The notes beneath the pieces were generated by a model. It worked only from the letters and a program-made list of their open reading frames with translations, was not told the DNA's origin and did not search any database. Made by a program: the position numbers and the translations under genes. Shown here piece after piece: positions 32,540 through 41,992 of a stretch of 64,000 nt of DNA. Numbering within the stretch: the stretch's first letter is position 1; every line of letters starts with the position of its first letter. Where the stretch lies: the NCBI GenBank assembly GCA_021521415.1, contig JAIQDT010000303.1:682001-746000 (forward strand), written 5' to 3'. Source of the DNA: Bidens hawaiensis. Taxonomy: Eukaryota > Streptophyta > Magnoliopsida > Asterales > Asteraceae.

Positions 32540-33310
32540 GCACAAGTTCGCTTTGTTACCATGAGCGAAGTTGTGAAAATTTCTGTATAGGCGAAGTTAA
32601 AGTTGGGGCGAAGTGGGAACAACTTCGCTTCATCTTTAAGTTCGTCTAATGATTAATAAGTAAGAATTCTGTATAGGCGAAGTTAAGGTCCAGGCGAAGT
32701 TAATGACAACTTCGCCTTACCGTAACATCGCCTCACAACATCGCTTCAGGCGAAGTTAATGACAACTTCCCCTCAGGCGAAGATAAGCCTCAGGCGAAGT
32801 TACGGATAACTTCGCCGAAACCTTAAGTTCGCCTGAACTGAATCGGCAACAGAAAGTCCAATCAAACTTCAACAATCTGATGTTTTATGGTAGAATTGAT
32901 GATTTAGGACTCTTAAGCACATGATATTAAGGATATTTAGACGATAAGATTGTTCATGACCACGTAAAACAAGTTTTTAAAATCGGGATTAAAGATCCGA
33001 TGGTCCGAGGTTTCGAAAACGGTCGAAACGACCTTTGATAAACTTCACTGAGCATGGATTATATGAGATATCAACATATCGAACCTTAAATGATAATGAA
33101 ATCTGGAATAAAGGAACACGGAATCGGAAATCGATAAATTCGCCGATAACTAGGTAAGTTCGCCGGAGAATACGGATGACAAGTTCGCTGTTTTTGAAAA
33201 TAATGAACACTGTTGACTCTTGGTGATCCTTATATAGGGTCTGGGTTATACAGGCGAAGTTAAGGATAACTTCGCCTCAGGCGAAGTTATGCTCAAGTTC
33301 GCCTGTTCTA
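32540..33310. repeat. AACTTCGC word field in the SireC spacer
   Basis: About 20 copies of GCGAAGTT, AACTTCGC, AAGTTCGC or GCGAACTT in both orientations, often as inverted pairs 10-25 bp apart (clusters at 32600-32840 and 33250-33305). The same word is in both LTRs and the 5' leader. Confidence 0.88.
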
Positions 33311-33699
33311 ACAACATCGCCGATAATTACAAAACCAACCCTTATAATTAACTCTTTAAAACTTTCCTTTAAGAATTAAATGACACGATCAAGTCTAAGT
33401 AACCAGTTTAAAAAATCATAAAACTATCTAAGTACAAAAACTTAAAAATTTAAAGTATAAGGGATCAAATTTCAGTCTTAGATAGGGACTACTACGTTTT
33501 AGAAAAGATCCGAACAGGAATCATACTAACTACGTGACTGTCACATAGATCCGTGTTTAGCTGTATTATGACATATAGAAACAGGTTGTAAGCAGGTATA
33601 ACTTAAAGTGGTTTTCATCGTCCCTGTGATACGAGTTAGGTTCGATTAAGCCTCAAAATTTAAGTGGGCAACAACTCAGAGATATTGATGCCTCCTATC

Positions 33700-33752
33700 T
33701 ATCCTCAAAGCGTATTTGGCTTTCCCCAAGTCACCTCGAATTGACTTCGACC
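33700..33752 (-). other. Conserved spacer block 1 of SireC
   Basis: Reads GSKSIRGDLGKAKYALR on the minus strand, followed by IDRRHQYL and a stop. Aligns with 15690-15752 in SireB. The short frame around it could be a micro-ORF or the relic of an exon. Confidence 0.6.
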
Positions 33753-33919
33753 CGTAGTGTTTGATTAAACTTGTAAGTACTCTTGATCTGCTTCCCGTTC
33801 TTCTTTCTTACCCAATGATTGAGAAGTCTTGATTTTGTCATCTCTAAAATGTTTCAATAACTCAAAATTTTTTATTTATTTATTTTTTATTTATTTTTTA
33901 TTTTTTTGTTAATAAACAT

Positions 33920-34285
33920 TTACATAGACTTCAAAGTAGAAATTAGCTGCAAGTCCCGAATCTGGATCACTGCAGTATCTTGAAACGTTATCTTCACGGG
34001 AATCAGAACACTCATGGGCTCGTGTATGACTGGGTAATCGCCTTTCTGCCTATCATTCGGAAAGATATATATGAAGACATGCAAAACTCTTAAGGAGTTT
34101 CCACGTAATATCAAGTAAATTTAGTTTGTATCACATCTACTTTTACGCACCATTAAAAAGTTACCATGACATACAATGACTGTTCTAAAGCCTTTTAAGC
34201 CTAATAACTTCACTAGTTAAGCACACAGAATTAGTATATCTATCATTTTCCAAGGTTGGATCAATTTTCTGTTAAACATAGCAAA
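33920..34285 (-). other. Conserved spacer block 2 with a possible 64-codon ORF
   Basis: A 64-codon frame (34114-33920) contains FPNDRQKGDYPVIHEPMSVL; the core is conserved in SireB (16090-16145). The upstream 170 bp also align, including GGTTGGATCAAT at 34253-34264. In SireB the corresponding frame has a stop before the core, so a complete shared protein is not shown. Confidence 0.5.
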
Positions 34286-34627
34286 TGAACTTCTTACGAA
34301 GTAGTAGACTTGAAAAATAATTTCATTTCCCCAAAAAAAATTTTGACTTCAATCACCCCGATCAAGTCAAGTCGTCAGGTTAACGGCTATCCCGAAGATC
34401 TAATGGATCAGCTGGACCGACCACATACTAGTATGTGTCCTTCTAACTAAAGTATGATCGACTAATATTAAGCGAAAGAATGAAAACACATCATAACCGC
34501 CCCGGTCACTTTCAGTCATCTTGTTAATGGTTATCCTCATATTCTACAAATAGAAATAAGGACCAAACATATCCTAAGACATGTCCTTCAAACTGAGGTA
34601 ACCGACATAATTTTAAGCGATAGTGAC

Positions 34628-34628
<1 letters not shown>

Positions 34629-34667
<39 letters not shown>
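34629..34667. repeat. Run of 39 T (poly-A on the minus strand)
   Basis: A homopolymer just downstream of the RNase H stop codon of SireC. It may be replication slippage or an assembly-sensitive site. Confidence 0.9.
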
Positions 34668-34670
<3 letters not shown>

Positions 34671-34688
34671 AATCCACAAAAAGCATGG

Positions 34689-36122
34689 TTACTCAGGATT
34701 GATCATCCCATTTAGTTCAATAAGGTTTTGAAATCTGGATTTGTCAAACGCTTTAGTATATAAATCAGCGAAATTATCAAGCGTATCCACCTTTTCAAGA
34801 ACAATCAGTTTCTTCTCAGCACAATCCCGTATAAAATGATGACGTATGTCAATATGTTTAGTTTTACCGTGTTTCACGGGATTGTTAGTTACTGAGATAG
34901 CAGCTGTGTTATAAATGCAAATAGGAGTAAGTAAGAAATTCAGACCATAGTCGCGCAATTGTAGTTGAATCCAAAGAACCTGGGAGCAGCAGTTGGATGC
35001 TGCCTTGTATTCTACTTCACAGGTTGAAATTGCGACTGAAGTCTGCTTCTTGCATTGCCACGACACCAATCTGCCACCAAGAAACTGACATCCTCCAGTT
35101 GTAGACTTCCGACTCTGATTGCACCCTCCATAATCAGAATCCGTGTAAGCAACTAACTCCAAGTCTCCTCCTCTCGGGTACCACAACCCCAGCTTCGGCT
35201 TGCCCTTGGGATACCGCAGTATCCTCTTTGCACCTCTCAAATGAGATTCTTTTGGATTTGCCTGAAAGCGTGCACAAAGACAAACAGCAAACATTATATC
35301 AGGCCTAGAAGCAGTTAAGTACATTAAAGAACCTATTATAGCCCGATATTGAGTTGGGTCCACATCTGCATCACCATCTGACTCAGCACCCAATTTGTGA
35401 TTGACGCAGATTGGAGTGTCATATGGAGAACTGTCCTCCATCTTGAAACGTTTGATCACATCATGAACATACTTCGTCTGATGAATGAACATCCCGTCCT
35501 TCTTCTGATCAACCTGCAATCGTAGAAAGAAAGTTAGTTCACCCATAGCACTCATTTCAAACCTTTTCTTCATGACGGCCTCAAAATCTTGACACATGGA
35601 GACTTTTGATGCAGCAAATATAATGTCATCCACGTAGACTTGCACCAGCAGGAAGTCGCTTCCATCTCTTTTGAAGAACAACGTGCTATCAATTTTCCCT
35701 CTTTCAAAACCATTTTCGAGCAAGTAATCTGATAAAGTTGAATACCAGGCACGAGGTGCCTGATGTAATCCATACAACGCCTTGCTCAATTTGTACACGT
35801 GATCTGGAAAGTCTGGGTCAGGAAAACCCGGAGGTTGCTCAACATACACAACCTCATCAACTTTCCCATTCAAAAACGCACTCTTCACATCTAGCTGAAA
35901 TACCTTCATCTTTTCATAAGCAGCAAACGCCAAAAACAATCTTATGGCTTCCAACCTGGCAACAGGAGCGAACACTTCATTATAATCAATCCCCTCTTGT
36001 TGATTAAAACCTTTCACAACTAGCCTCGCCTTGTTTCTTATGATAATCCCCTTATCATCTCTCTTGCACTTAAACACCCATTTTGTGCCTATAGCATGCA
36101 CATTCTTTGGTTTTTCAACCAA
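34689..36122 (-). CDS. SireC reverse transcriptase and RNase H
   Basis: A 477-codon open frame. RT: KWVFKCKRDDKGIIIRNKARL, FAPVARLEAIRLFLAFAA, VYVEQPPGF, ALYGLHQAPRAWY and the YVDDIIF catalytic box at residues about 167-173. The thumb is followed by RNase H: VAYTDSDYGG (Asp), STCEVEYKAAS (Glu), then IYNTAAIS where the family normally has a third Asp (C-D-N-T), so one catalytic acid appears replaced by Tyr. It ends HIDIRHHFIRD, DLYTKAFDKSRFQ. The first codon is only the first Met after a TAG; the domain is really part of gag-pol. Confidence 0.92.
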   Translation of the reverse strand: MVEKPKNVHAIGTKWVFKCKRDDKGIIIRNKARLVVKGFNQQEGIDYNEVFAPVARLEAIRLFLAFAAYEKMKVFQLDVKSAFLNGKVDEVVYVEQPPGFPDPDFPDHVYKLSKALYGLHQAPRAWYSTLSDYLLENGFERGKIDSTLFFKRDGSDFLLVQVYVDDIIFAASKVSMCQDFEAVMKKRFEMSAMGELTFFLRLQVDQKKDGMFIHQTKYVHDVIKRFKMEDSSPYDTPICVNHKLGAESDGDADVDPTQYRAIIGSLMYLTASRPDIMFAVCLCARFQANPKESHLRGAKRILRYPKGKPKLGLWYPRGGDLELVAYTDSDYGGCNQSRKSTTGGCQFLGGRLVSWQCKKQTSVAISTCEVEYKAASNCCSQVLWIQLQLRDYGLNFLLTPICIYNTAAISVTNNPVKHGKTKHIDIRHHFIRDCAEKKLIVLEKVDTLDNFADLYTKAFDKSRFQNLIELNGMINPE

Positions 36123-37274
36123 AGTCTAAACTTCCATCTTCTCGAATTGAGCCAACTCTTCTTGCATGGCTTCGACCCACGAGCTGTCCTTTAAAGCCAT
36201 TTGGTAATTCTTCGGTTCAATCTGGCTTATAAAGCAGGTGTACAGGCAATCATTGATTATTCCTGTCTCCTTAATGCTTGTATAAACACAGGTGTGCTCA
36301 TTCAAGCTACTTCTAGTTTGTACACCAGAGGACACATCACCAATCACATTCTCCAAAGGGTGATCTTTATGAATTCTCGTGGTCGGTACAGAACCGACAT
36401 GCAAATTGTCTTCCAAGTTAGAAGAGAGCTCGTCAATGGTTGTTTCATGCTGAGAGTGAAATGGATTGAAAAATTCGTCTTCAGTCGAGGCAGCAGGGGT
36501 AACGATAGTGTTTGATGAGGAAGGTTGACATTCATCAATCAGCTGTCTTTGCAATAGAATGTCTTCCTCATCAAGGATCATCTTCGTTGCAACTCTCTCT
36601 TCTTCTTCAGTAACATCCAAAAACGGTACGTTAAAAGACTTGAAGTGTTTAACATAGTCGAAAAACTCAGCAGGTCCGTTGCTTGGTTTTGGCGGTTGGT
36701 AACTTGTGATGTCTGTGTTACACACCACCTCAACCTTGCTGGTCGATGTATTGAAGACACGTCTGTTGGGAGTCCCAACAACATAACCAACTAGGATTCC
36801 TTCGTCGGCTACTTCACCAAATTTAGAATTTGTCTTCAAAATCGAACAAGGGGACCCGAATGGTTCAAGACCACTCAAATTTGGCTTTCTCCCATGCATA
36901 AGCTCGTAACACGTTTTATTAAGCCTCTTAACCGTTAAGACTCTGTTCAGGACATAACAGGCTGTAGCAACAGCTTCAGCCCAGAACACCACAGGAAGCT
37001 TCGAGTCAGCCAGCATTGTTCTGGCTCCTTCTATTAACGTTCTATTCTTCCTTTCAGCCACTCCATTCTGTTGCGGTGTATACGGAGCGCTGTATTAGTG
37101 TTCTATCCCTCTCTGAAGGCAGAAGATCTCCATCTCAAAATTCTTGAACTCCGTTCCATTGTCACTTCTGATGAACTTAACCCTCTTATCCATAACGTTC
37201 TCAACTTTGGTAATCAAATTCTTCACCATCTGAGCCGTTTCATCTTTCGATTTCAGGAAATACACCCACGAATA
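36123..37274 (-). pseudogene. SireC integrase core and linker
   Basis: Contains FIRSDNGTEFKN (second Asp), SAPYTPQQNGVAERKNRTLIEGA (Glu), VLNRVLTVKRLNKT, then an acidic linker ending FISQIEPKNYQMALKDSSWVEAMQEEL. Internal stops lie at about 37277 (TGA), 37096 (TAA) and 36126 (TAG). All three are explained by C-to-T or G-to-A changes, as expected from decay of methylated DNA. The first part of integrase is in the neighbouring block. Confidence 0.9.
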
Positions 37275-38036
37275 TCATGAGTAGTCATCAGTGATCACCA
37301 GGCAATAAGAAGTACCTCCTAGACTTTTTGCATTCACGGGACCGAAGAGATCCATGTGAAGCAGTTCTAGAGTACTGGCAATAGAGTTGACCTTCTTGGT
37401 GAGATGGGATTTCTTGTGCTGCTTTCCCTTCTTGCATGCTATACATTTGTCTTCAAAGTTAAAACTTTTTAAGGGAACACCCAGCACAAGCCCATTTCTG
37501 ACAATGTGGTTCATCTTCCGAAGATGAATGTGTCCCATTCTCCTGTGCCACAGTTCGGACTCCGTTTCGCTCGCTTTTGACATAAGGCATGAAACTTCCG
37601 TGGCCGTTTCAGTAGACCTCATATCCATAGTATAAGTATTTCTATCACGTGGAGCTTTCATCGCTATCCACTCGTCTGGTATCTGAAAACCAGGCTTTAA
37701 CACATTCGCCTCATTCTTCGTGAAATGAACGGTATACTCCTTATCACAAATCTGCGACACACTCAGCAGATTGTGCTTCAACTCTTCTACAAAGTTCACA
37801 TTCTCAAGAGTCATCTTTCCATTCGACACCGTTCCTCTTCCAGTAATCTTGCCTCCACTTTCACCGGCAAAACTAACTCTCCCTCCTTGAACAGGTTTTA
37901 AATCTTGTAACAAGTATTTGTTACCCGTCATGTGCCGGGAACAGCCGCTATCTACAACCCAAAGATTGTGGGCAGCCCTGTTCAACTGTTCCTGCACAAT
38001 AAAGCAAAAGATTAGAATTTTGGGACCCAAGACCAA
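37275..38036 (-). pseudogene. SireC protease, GAG-pre-integrase and integrase start
   Basis: Protease active site NLWVVDSGCSRHMTGN keeps D-S-G. Then SVSQICDKEYTVHF and the HHCC zinc domain (ELWHRRMGHIHLRKMNHIV...CIACKKGKQHKK) complete with both Cys. Integrase starts LLHMDLFGPVNAKSLGGTSYCLVITDD (first Asp). It ends at a TGA that interrupts the integrase fold. The Met at its start is not the true start, because the frame runs in from Gag. Confidence 0.9.
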
Positions 38037-39454
38037 TTGTTCTTGGATCTGTACATCCCGAACTTTGGCTTTTCAAAGTTAGTCTCTTGATAATTTCTGT
38101 AAGCCCTATTAGGAAACCACCTTGGAGATTGAGTGTGGGACCTTCCAAACTTATGTGAATTGAAAGAATTATATCTTGTGGTTTGGTTATTTGCATTGTA
38201 AAACTGAGGTTTGTTTCTGTGAAAACCAGAATTAGTTACATTTCGAAATTTTGAATGGTTTTCATTTTTAATAGTATTGGGCTTATTTTCAGTTTTATTA
38301 GGCCTCACAACTTTGAAATGCGGCTTCAGAGGGCAATCTGCAACAAGATGTCCTAATTTGTTACACCTAAAACAACACCTGTGCTCCACTTTCTTTTCAA
38401 AGGTTGTTTTGAGTGTCGAGGCTGTGTTACCGGCCGTTCGTCTCACATAAGGTGGGACGTACGGGTTTAGTGGAGTACTCTTCTTATTAGTTTTATCTTT
38501 TTCTCCACCATTGGGTAACACTTTCACCTCTTTTGTCTTACCTGATTCGGACGACTTCTCCGAATCTGATGAGACTGGACTTGCAACAGAAATTTTCACA
38601 CTTGTAACAGGCGAACTTGTTTCGCCTTTACTAACAATTGGGTCATTAATCGAAACCTTGATTGGAACTGTCTGAGGAACTTCAAAATCAACAGATTTCT
38701 GAACACTAGGGTTATAAGTATAATTGTGGTTATAAGGTGGTGGAACCTCGTGATAACCAATTCCTCCCCTCTTCGCAGAGGTACCTTGATCACTAACAAG
38801 GTGATCAAGAATAGCTGAGGAATTTCTGAACTGCTCAAGTTTTCGGTTCAGTTCCACCACTTTCACCTGGTGGTCTGCAATCTGTTTTTCTCGTTCAGCA
38901 ATAAGTTTAGTCTTTTCTTCCAAAACCTCATAACTTAGATCTATCACTTCAATTTTTTCAGCAAGTTTTGTTTTTAAGCTTTTAACATCTTTTTCACACG
39001 CTTTTATTTTAACTTTGTAACTGTTCTCTCTTGCTTTCATAAAGTGATGATCTTCTTTAAGAGTTTTAAATTCAGCATCTAAACGAACATACTGATTAGT
39101 TATGGTAGCAAGTTGCTCAGACAAGTTCTCACATTTAGTACATATAGGTTTAGAACATACCCCGGAGGACTGGTCCTTGACATCTGCCATGAAAGCTTTT
39201 TCCTCTCCAGTAGCTTTCTCTTCTCCGGTGACCTTCTCACATTCTTCATTCTCAACCTTAGCCATATTTTCCTGCTCAAAAGTTTCATCCGAATGCAGGT
39301 TCCAGTTGTATTCACCTGCTTCTCTAGACATCATGGCACTGAAATCTTTACTACTCCCATTGTATTGTGCAGACCTGCCTTGACCACGTTCAACTCTCTC
39401 GTTTCTGCACTCTTTAGCAAAGTGGCCGTTTTGTTGACAGTTATAGCACCTCAC
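38012..39454 (-). CDS. SireC Gag nucleocapsid: two zinc knuckles around a coiled coil
   Basis: A 480-codon frame. The first knuckle RCYNCQQNGHFAKEC is at the very start and the second, CFRCNKLGHLVADC, at residues about 355-368. Between them is a strong coiled coil (KTLKEDHHFMKARENSYKV...REKQIADHQVKVVELNRKLEQF). The tail is Asn/Arg/Lys-rich and likely binds RNA. This layout is the Sirevirus hallmark. It overlaps the capsid frame by four bases in another phase: one base is missing at the junction, or the ribosome shifts back one there. Confidence 0.88.
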   Translation of the reverse strand: MRCYNCQQNGHFAKECRNERVERGQGRSAQYNGSSKDFSAMMSREAGEYNWNLHSDETFEQENMAKVENEECEKVTGEEKATGEEKAFMADVKDQSSGVCSKPICTKCENLSEQLATITNQYVRLDAEFKTLKEDHHFMKARENSYKVKIKACEKDVKSLKTKLAEKIEVIDLSYEVLEEKTKLIAEREKQIADHQVKVVELNRKLEQFRNSSAILDHLVSDQGTSAKRGGIGYHEVPPPYNHNYTYNPSVQKSVDFEVPQTVPIKVSINDPIVSKGETSSPVTSVKISVASPVSSDSEKSSESGKTKEVKVLPNGGEKDKTNKKSTPLNPYVPPYVRRTAGNTASTLKTTFEKKVEHRCCFRCNKLGHLVADCPLKPHFKVVRPNKTENKPNTIKNENHSKFRNVTNSGFHRNKPQFYNANNQTTRYNSFNSHKFGRSHTQSPRWFPNRAYRNYQETNFEKPKFGMYRSKNNWSWVPKF

Positions 39455-40638
39455 TTAGTCTTGTCGAACCCAGGCCTGCCACCAACAAACTTTCTCCCCG
39501 TCTTCCTCATAAACCTCTTCACTCTCCTCACTATCATGGCCATTTGCCATTGTAGATCCATCTCTTCCATTTCATCAGCATCTATTTGGTCATAGTCTTC
39601 ATCCAGCATCGCTGGATCAACAACCTTCCCTTGGATATAGTTCTCATATGAAGCAATAAACGAAGCATAGAGGCCAAACTGCTCTTCAGCAGATTTGACG
39701 CTCATTGGCATCTTAGAGTAGTTTTTGCTTGAAGAACTTGAAGAGCCACTACTCTGGCTTGCTGTCTGTTTAGTACCACTTGATCCACCGGCTACAAAGC
39801 AAACATCCCCATTTGAGTTTACTGACACTTGCCCCTCCTGTGAAGAATTTGCACCTGACTCGCCCTTCGAGTAGTAGGCGGCAGAATCAGTCTTTGAACT
39901 TGAACTGGAGTTTACTTTAGCACCGTACATGCCTGGATCTTGAACCTGATCCATAGATGTTTCTTTTCTTACCATATTAAGCTCAAAAGTTCTGAGCTTG
40001 TTGACAGTGGTTTCAAGATCATAAGTAGGGAAGTCCTTGTCTTCCCTCATCAGCACAGTATACATCTCCCACTTTGGTGGGAGGGCATCGAAAAGCTTCT
40101 CAACTATTTCTTCTTCTCGGTAGGAAATAGAATAGTTGCTCAGCTCAGTCATTAGATGATAATATCGGGTGATAATATCATCTAGAGATTCGTTCTTCAA
40201 AAATTTGAAGACGGAAAACTGAGTTTTGAGCAATTTGATTTTTGAAGCTCGAATTCCAACATTCCCTTCAAATCTGTTTTCAAGAGCTTCCCAAAGCTCT
40301 CTAGCTGATGTGTATTTTCTGAATGTATGGAGGATCTCCTGTGGAAGAGCCATTGTGATTGCAGCATGAGCCTTGCTTTCGGCTTCATACATCTTTTTCT
40401 CCTCCTCTTCCATTTTACTGTATTTCTTGATCTGGTCTCTACCCTCATACTCCATAACTGGTGGAATATACCCATCTTGGATGCACGCCCACATCTTCGC
40501 ATCCTGGTACTTTACATATTGGATGAACCGATCCTTCCATGCGACAAAATCGGTTCCCTTCAGCAACCTTGGGGCCTTTGTAGCTGACCCCGCTTCAACT
40601 TCCATCTTTACAAGCTCCGAGATGTTGATCGACGACAT
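39451..40638 (-). CDS. SireC Gag capsid part
   Basis: A 395-codon frame from an ATG at 40638 (MSSINISELVKMEVE). Copia Gag features: APRLLKGTDFVAWKDRFIQYV, a UBN2 core with LWEALENRFEG, LDDIITRYYHLMTELSNY and LFDALPPKWEMYTVLM, then a Ser-rich linker and DYDQIDADEMEEMDLQWQMAM before GRPGFDKTK. It ends in a TGA exactly where the zinc knuckle should begin. The 5' leader starts right behind the ATG. Confidence 0.92.
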   Translation of the reverse strand: MSSINISELVKMEVEAGSATKAPRLLKGTDFVAWKDRFIQYVKYQDAKMWACIQDGYIPPVMEYEGRDQIKKYSKMEEEEKKMYEAESKAHAAITMALPQEILHTFRKYTSARELWEALENRFEGNVGIRASKIKLLKTQFSVFKFLKNESLDDIITRYYHLMTELSNYSISYREEEIVEKLFDALPPKWEMYTVLMREDKDFPTYDLETTVNKLRTFELNMVRKETSMDQVQDPGMYGAKVNSSSSSKTDSAAYYSKGESGANSSQEGQVSVNSNGDVCFVAGGSSGTKQTASQSSGSSSSSSKNYSKMPMSVKSAEEQFGLYASFIASYENYIQGKVVDPAMLDEDYDQIDADEMEEMDLQWQMAMIVRRVKRFMRKTGRKFVGGRPGFDKTK

Positions 40639-40667
40639 CCTTCTTGAAGACTAAGAAACCTGAAAAA

Positions 40668-40676
<9 letters not shown>

Positions 40677-40747
<71 letters not shown>
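40677..40747. repeat. (AT)n microsatellite in the SireC leader
   Basis: About 70 bp of alternating AT close to the gag start, likely length-variable. Confidence 0.95.
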
Positions 40748-40749
<2 letters not shown>

Positions 40750-40759
40750 AAACAAAGAA

Positions 40760-41030
40760 CAGTAGGCGAAGTTAAGAATAACTTCGCTTAAGTAATAACT
40801 TCGCTGGATCTTTCTTAAATTCGCGTGACTGTGCGAAGTTGAGAATAACTTCGCTTAGGGTGAGCGAACTTAGGAAGTAGGCGAACTTGAAGAGAACTTC
40901 GCTGAGTTAGGCGACCTTGAAAAGGTAGGCGAAGTTGTGAATAACTTCGCTTATCCTTATATCTTCGCCGAAACCCTACGTATCCTGACGGCAACTTCGC
41001 CTGGCGAACAACAACTTCGCCTGATGAACA
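40760..41030. repeat. AACTTCGC word field in the SireC leader
   Basis: About 15 copies of AACTTCGC, GCGAAGTT, GCGAACTT or close variants, for example the inverted pair AGGCGAAGTT...AACTTCGCTT near 40765-40790. Confidence 0.88.
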
Positions 41031-41209
41031 GCACAGTTTCTGCAGATCTGTAAAACGGATTTTAACGAGGTTTTTGACGGTTTAAAGGCTTGAACACACT
41101 GGTAGGAGGTTAGAATGAGCAAAAACACCGAAAACACGTCCCGCAAAAAGTCGAAACGGGACGAATTCTACACCCGCGTGAATATCCTGAACCACACAAT
41201 CGAGCAAAA

Positions 41210-41221
41210 GCTCTGATACCA
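41210..41221 (-). promoter_or_regulatory. SireC primer-binding site
   Basis: Minus TGGTATCAGAGC, identical to the usual initiator tRNA-Met complement, two bases from the 5' LTR. Confidence 0.93.
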
Positions 41222-41223
41222 AT

Positions 41224-41678
41224 TGTAGGTTCCCTGGACGGATCACACGAGATATCCCGATATACACAGGTGCGGAATCCCTGTGTAGATCGTCACGGAC
41301 GTAGAACACAAACACACGAACACACGAATACGATACGAACAAACACACGTTATATTAATAACTCAACACGTGATATAATCACAGTTACAGACTCTCGACC
41401 TCACGTCACTTGACTCACGAACAATCTTGAACAACTCATAAACAATAAGCCGTAACCTATATAAATACACGACAACTTCGCCTCAGGCGAAGTTGTCCAT
41501 AACTTCGCTTTGTTAACAAGTTCGCCTAAGCGAACTTGTCAACAACTTCGCTTGGTTAACAAGTTCGCCTAGGCGAACTTGTCAACAACTTCGCTTTAAA
41601 CAAACAAATACATAAACAATATTACAGACTCGATTACAGACACTAGACATATGAACTACTGACATTTATGCACCAACA
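41224..41678 (-). repeat. SireC 5' LTR
   Basis: 455 bp, partner of 29130-29584. By eye the four differences are T/C, T/C, G/A and A/C. Confidence 0.96.
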
Positions 41679-41992
41679 GTTTAGAAAAGTATATGTTCTT
41701 AAACTTATAACATATGCAGCGTATAAGTTATACACCGTATATGTTATACATGAAGAACTTATGTGCCACCTCAACATATATGGTAAACCACATGGTTTTG
41801 GTATTTTGTCAATTTGAAAGATCAAATGATGTAGTAATTGAATGAAAACTTGAAGGATTTGTCACGGATGTTTAAGGAAGGTCCTGTGAAAGTTTGAAGG
41901 ACTTTTGACGGTTGAATTTGTAGATAGAGAGAAAACCTTTGAAAACTTGAAGTACTTAAGCTAGTAATGAGCCATAATTCTTTGATACCACT
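41679..41992 (-). other. SireA leader and primer-binding site
   Basis: Continuation of the SireA 5' leader after SireC, starting with the GTTTA duplication. A minus TGGTATCAAAGA at 41979-41990 is a slightly diverged tRNA-Met primer site. The region 41690-41770 has repeated ATATG and CTTATA words. No gene is seen. Confidence 0.75.

Larger units (their letters stand above)
32498..34688 (-). other. SireC spacer between pol and the 3' ORF
   Basis: 2.2 kb with no long gene. It holds a dense AACTTCGC field (32540-33310), conserved block 1 (33700-33752), a T-rich tract (33868-33908), conserved block 2 (34010-34285) and a run of 39 T (34629-34667). The order of blocks is the same as in SireB. Confidence 0.75.
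40639..41209 (-). other. SireC 5' leader
   Basis: About 570 bp between primer site and gag. It contains a 70-bp (AT)n tract (40677-40747) and a third AACTTCGC field (40760-41030, about 15 copies in both orientations). No gene. Confidence 0.85.
29130..41678 (-). mobile_element. SireC: young Copia/Sirevirus
   Basis: A 12549-bp element with two 455-bp LTRs (29130-29584 and 41224-41678) that differ at about four positions by eye, and a perfect GTTTA duplication. It has a tRNA-Met primer site (41210-41221), polypurine tract (29585-29597), gag, protease, integrase, RT, RNase H, a 2.2 kb spacer and a 950-codon 3' ORF. Despite the near-identical LTRs, gag-pol has one frameshift and three internal stops. 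It inserted into the SireA leader and is the most recent datable insertion here. Confidence 0.96.
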
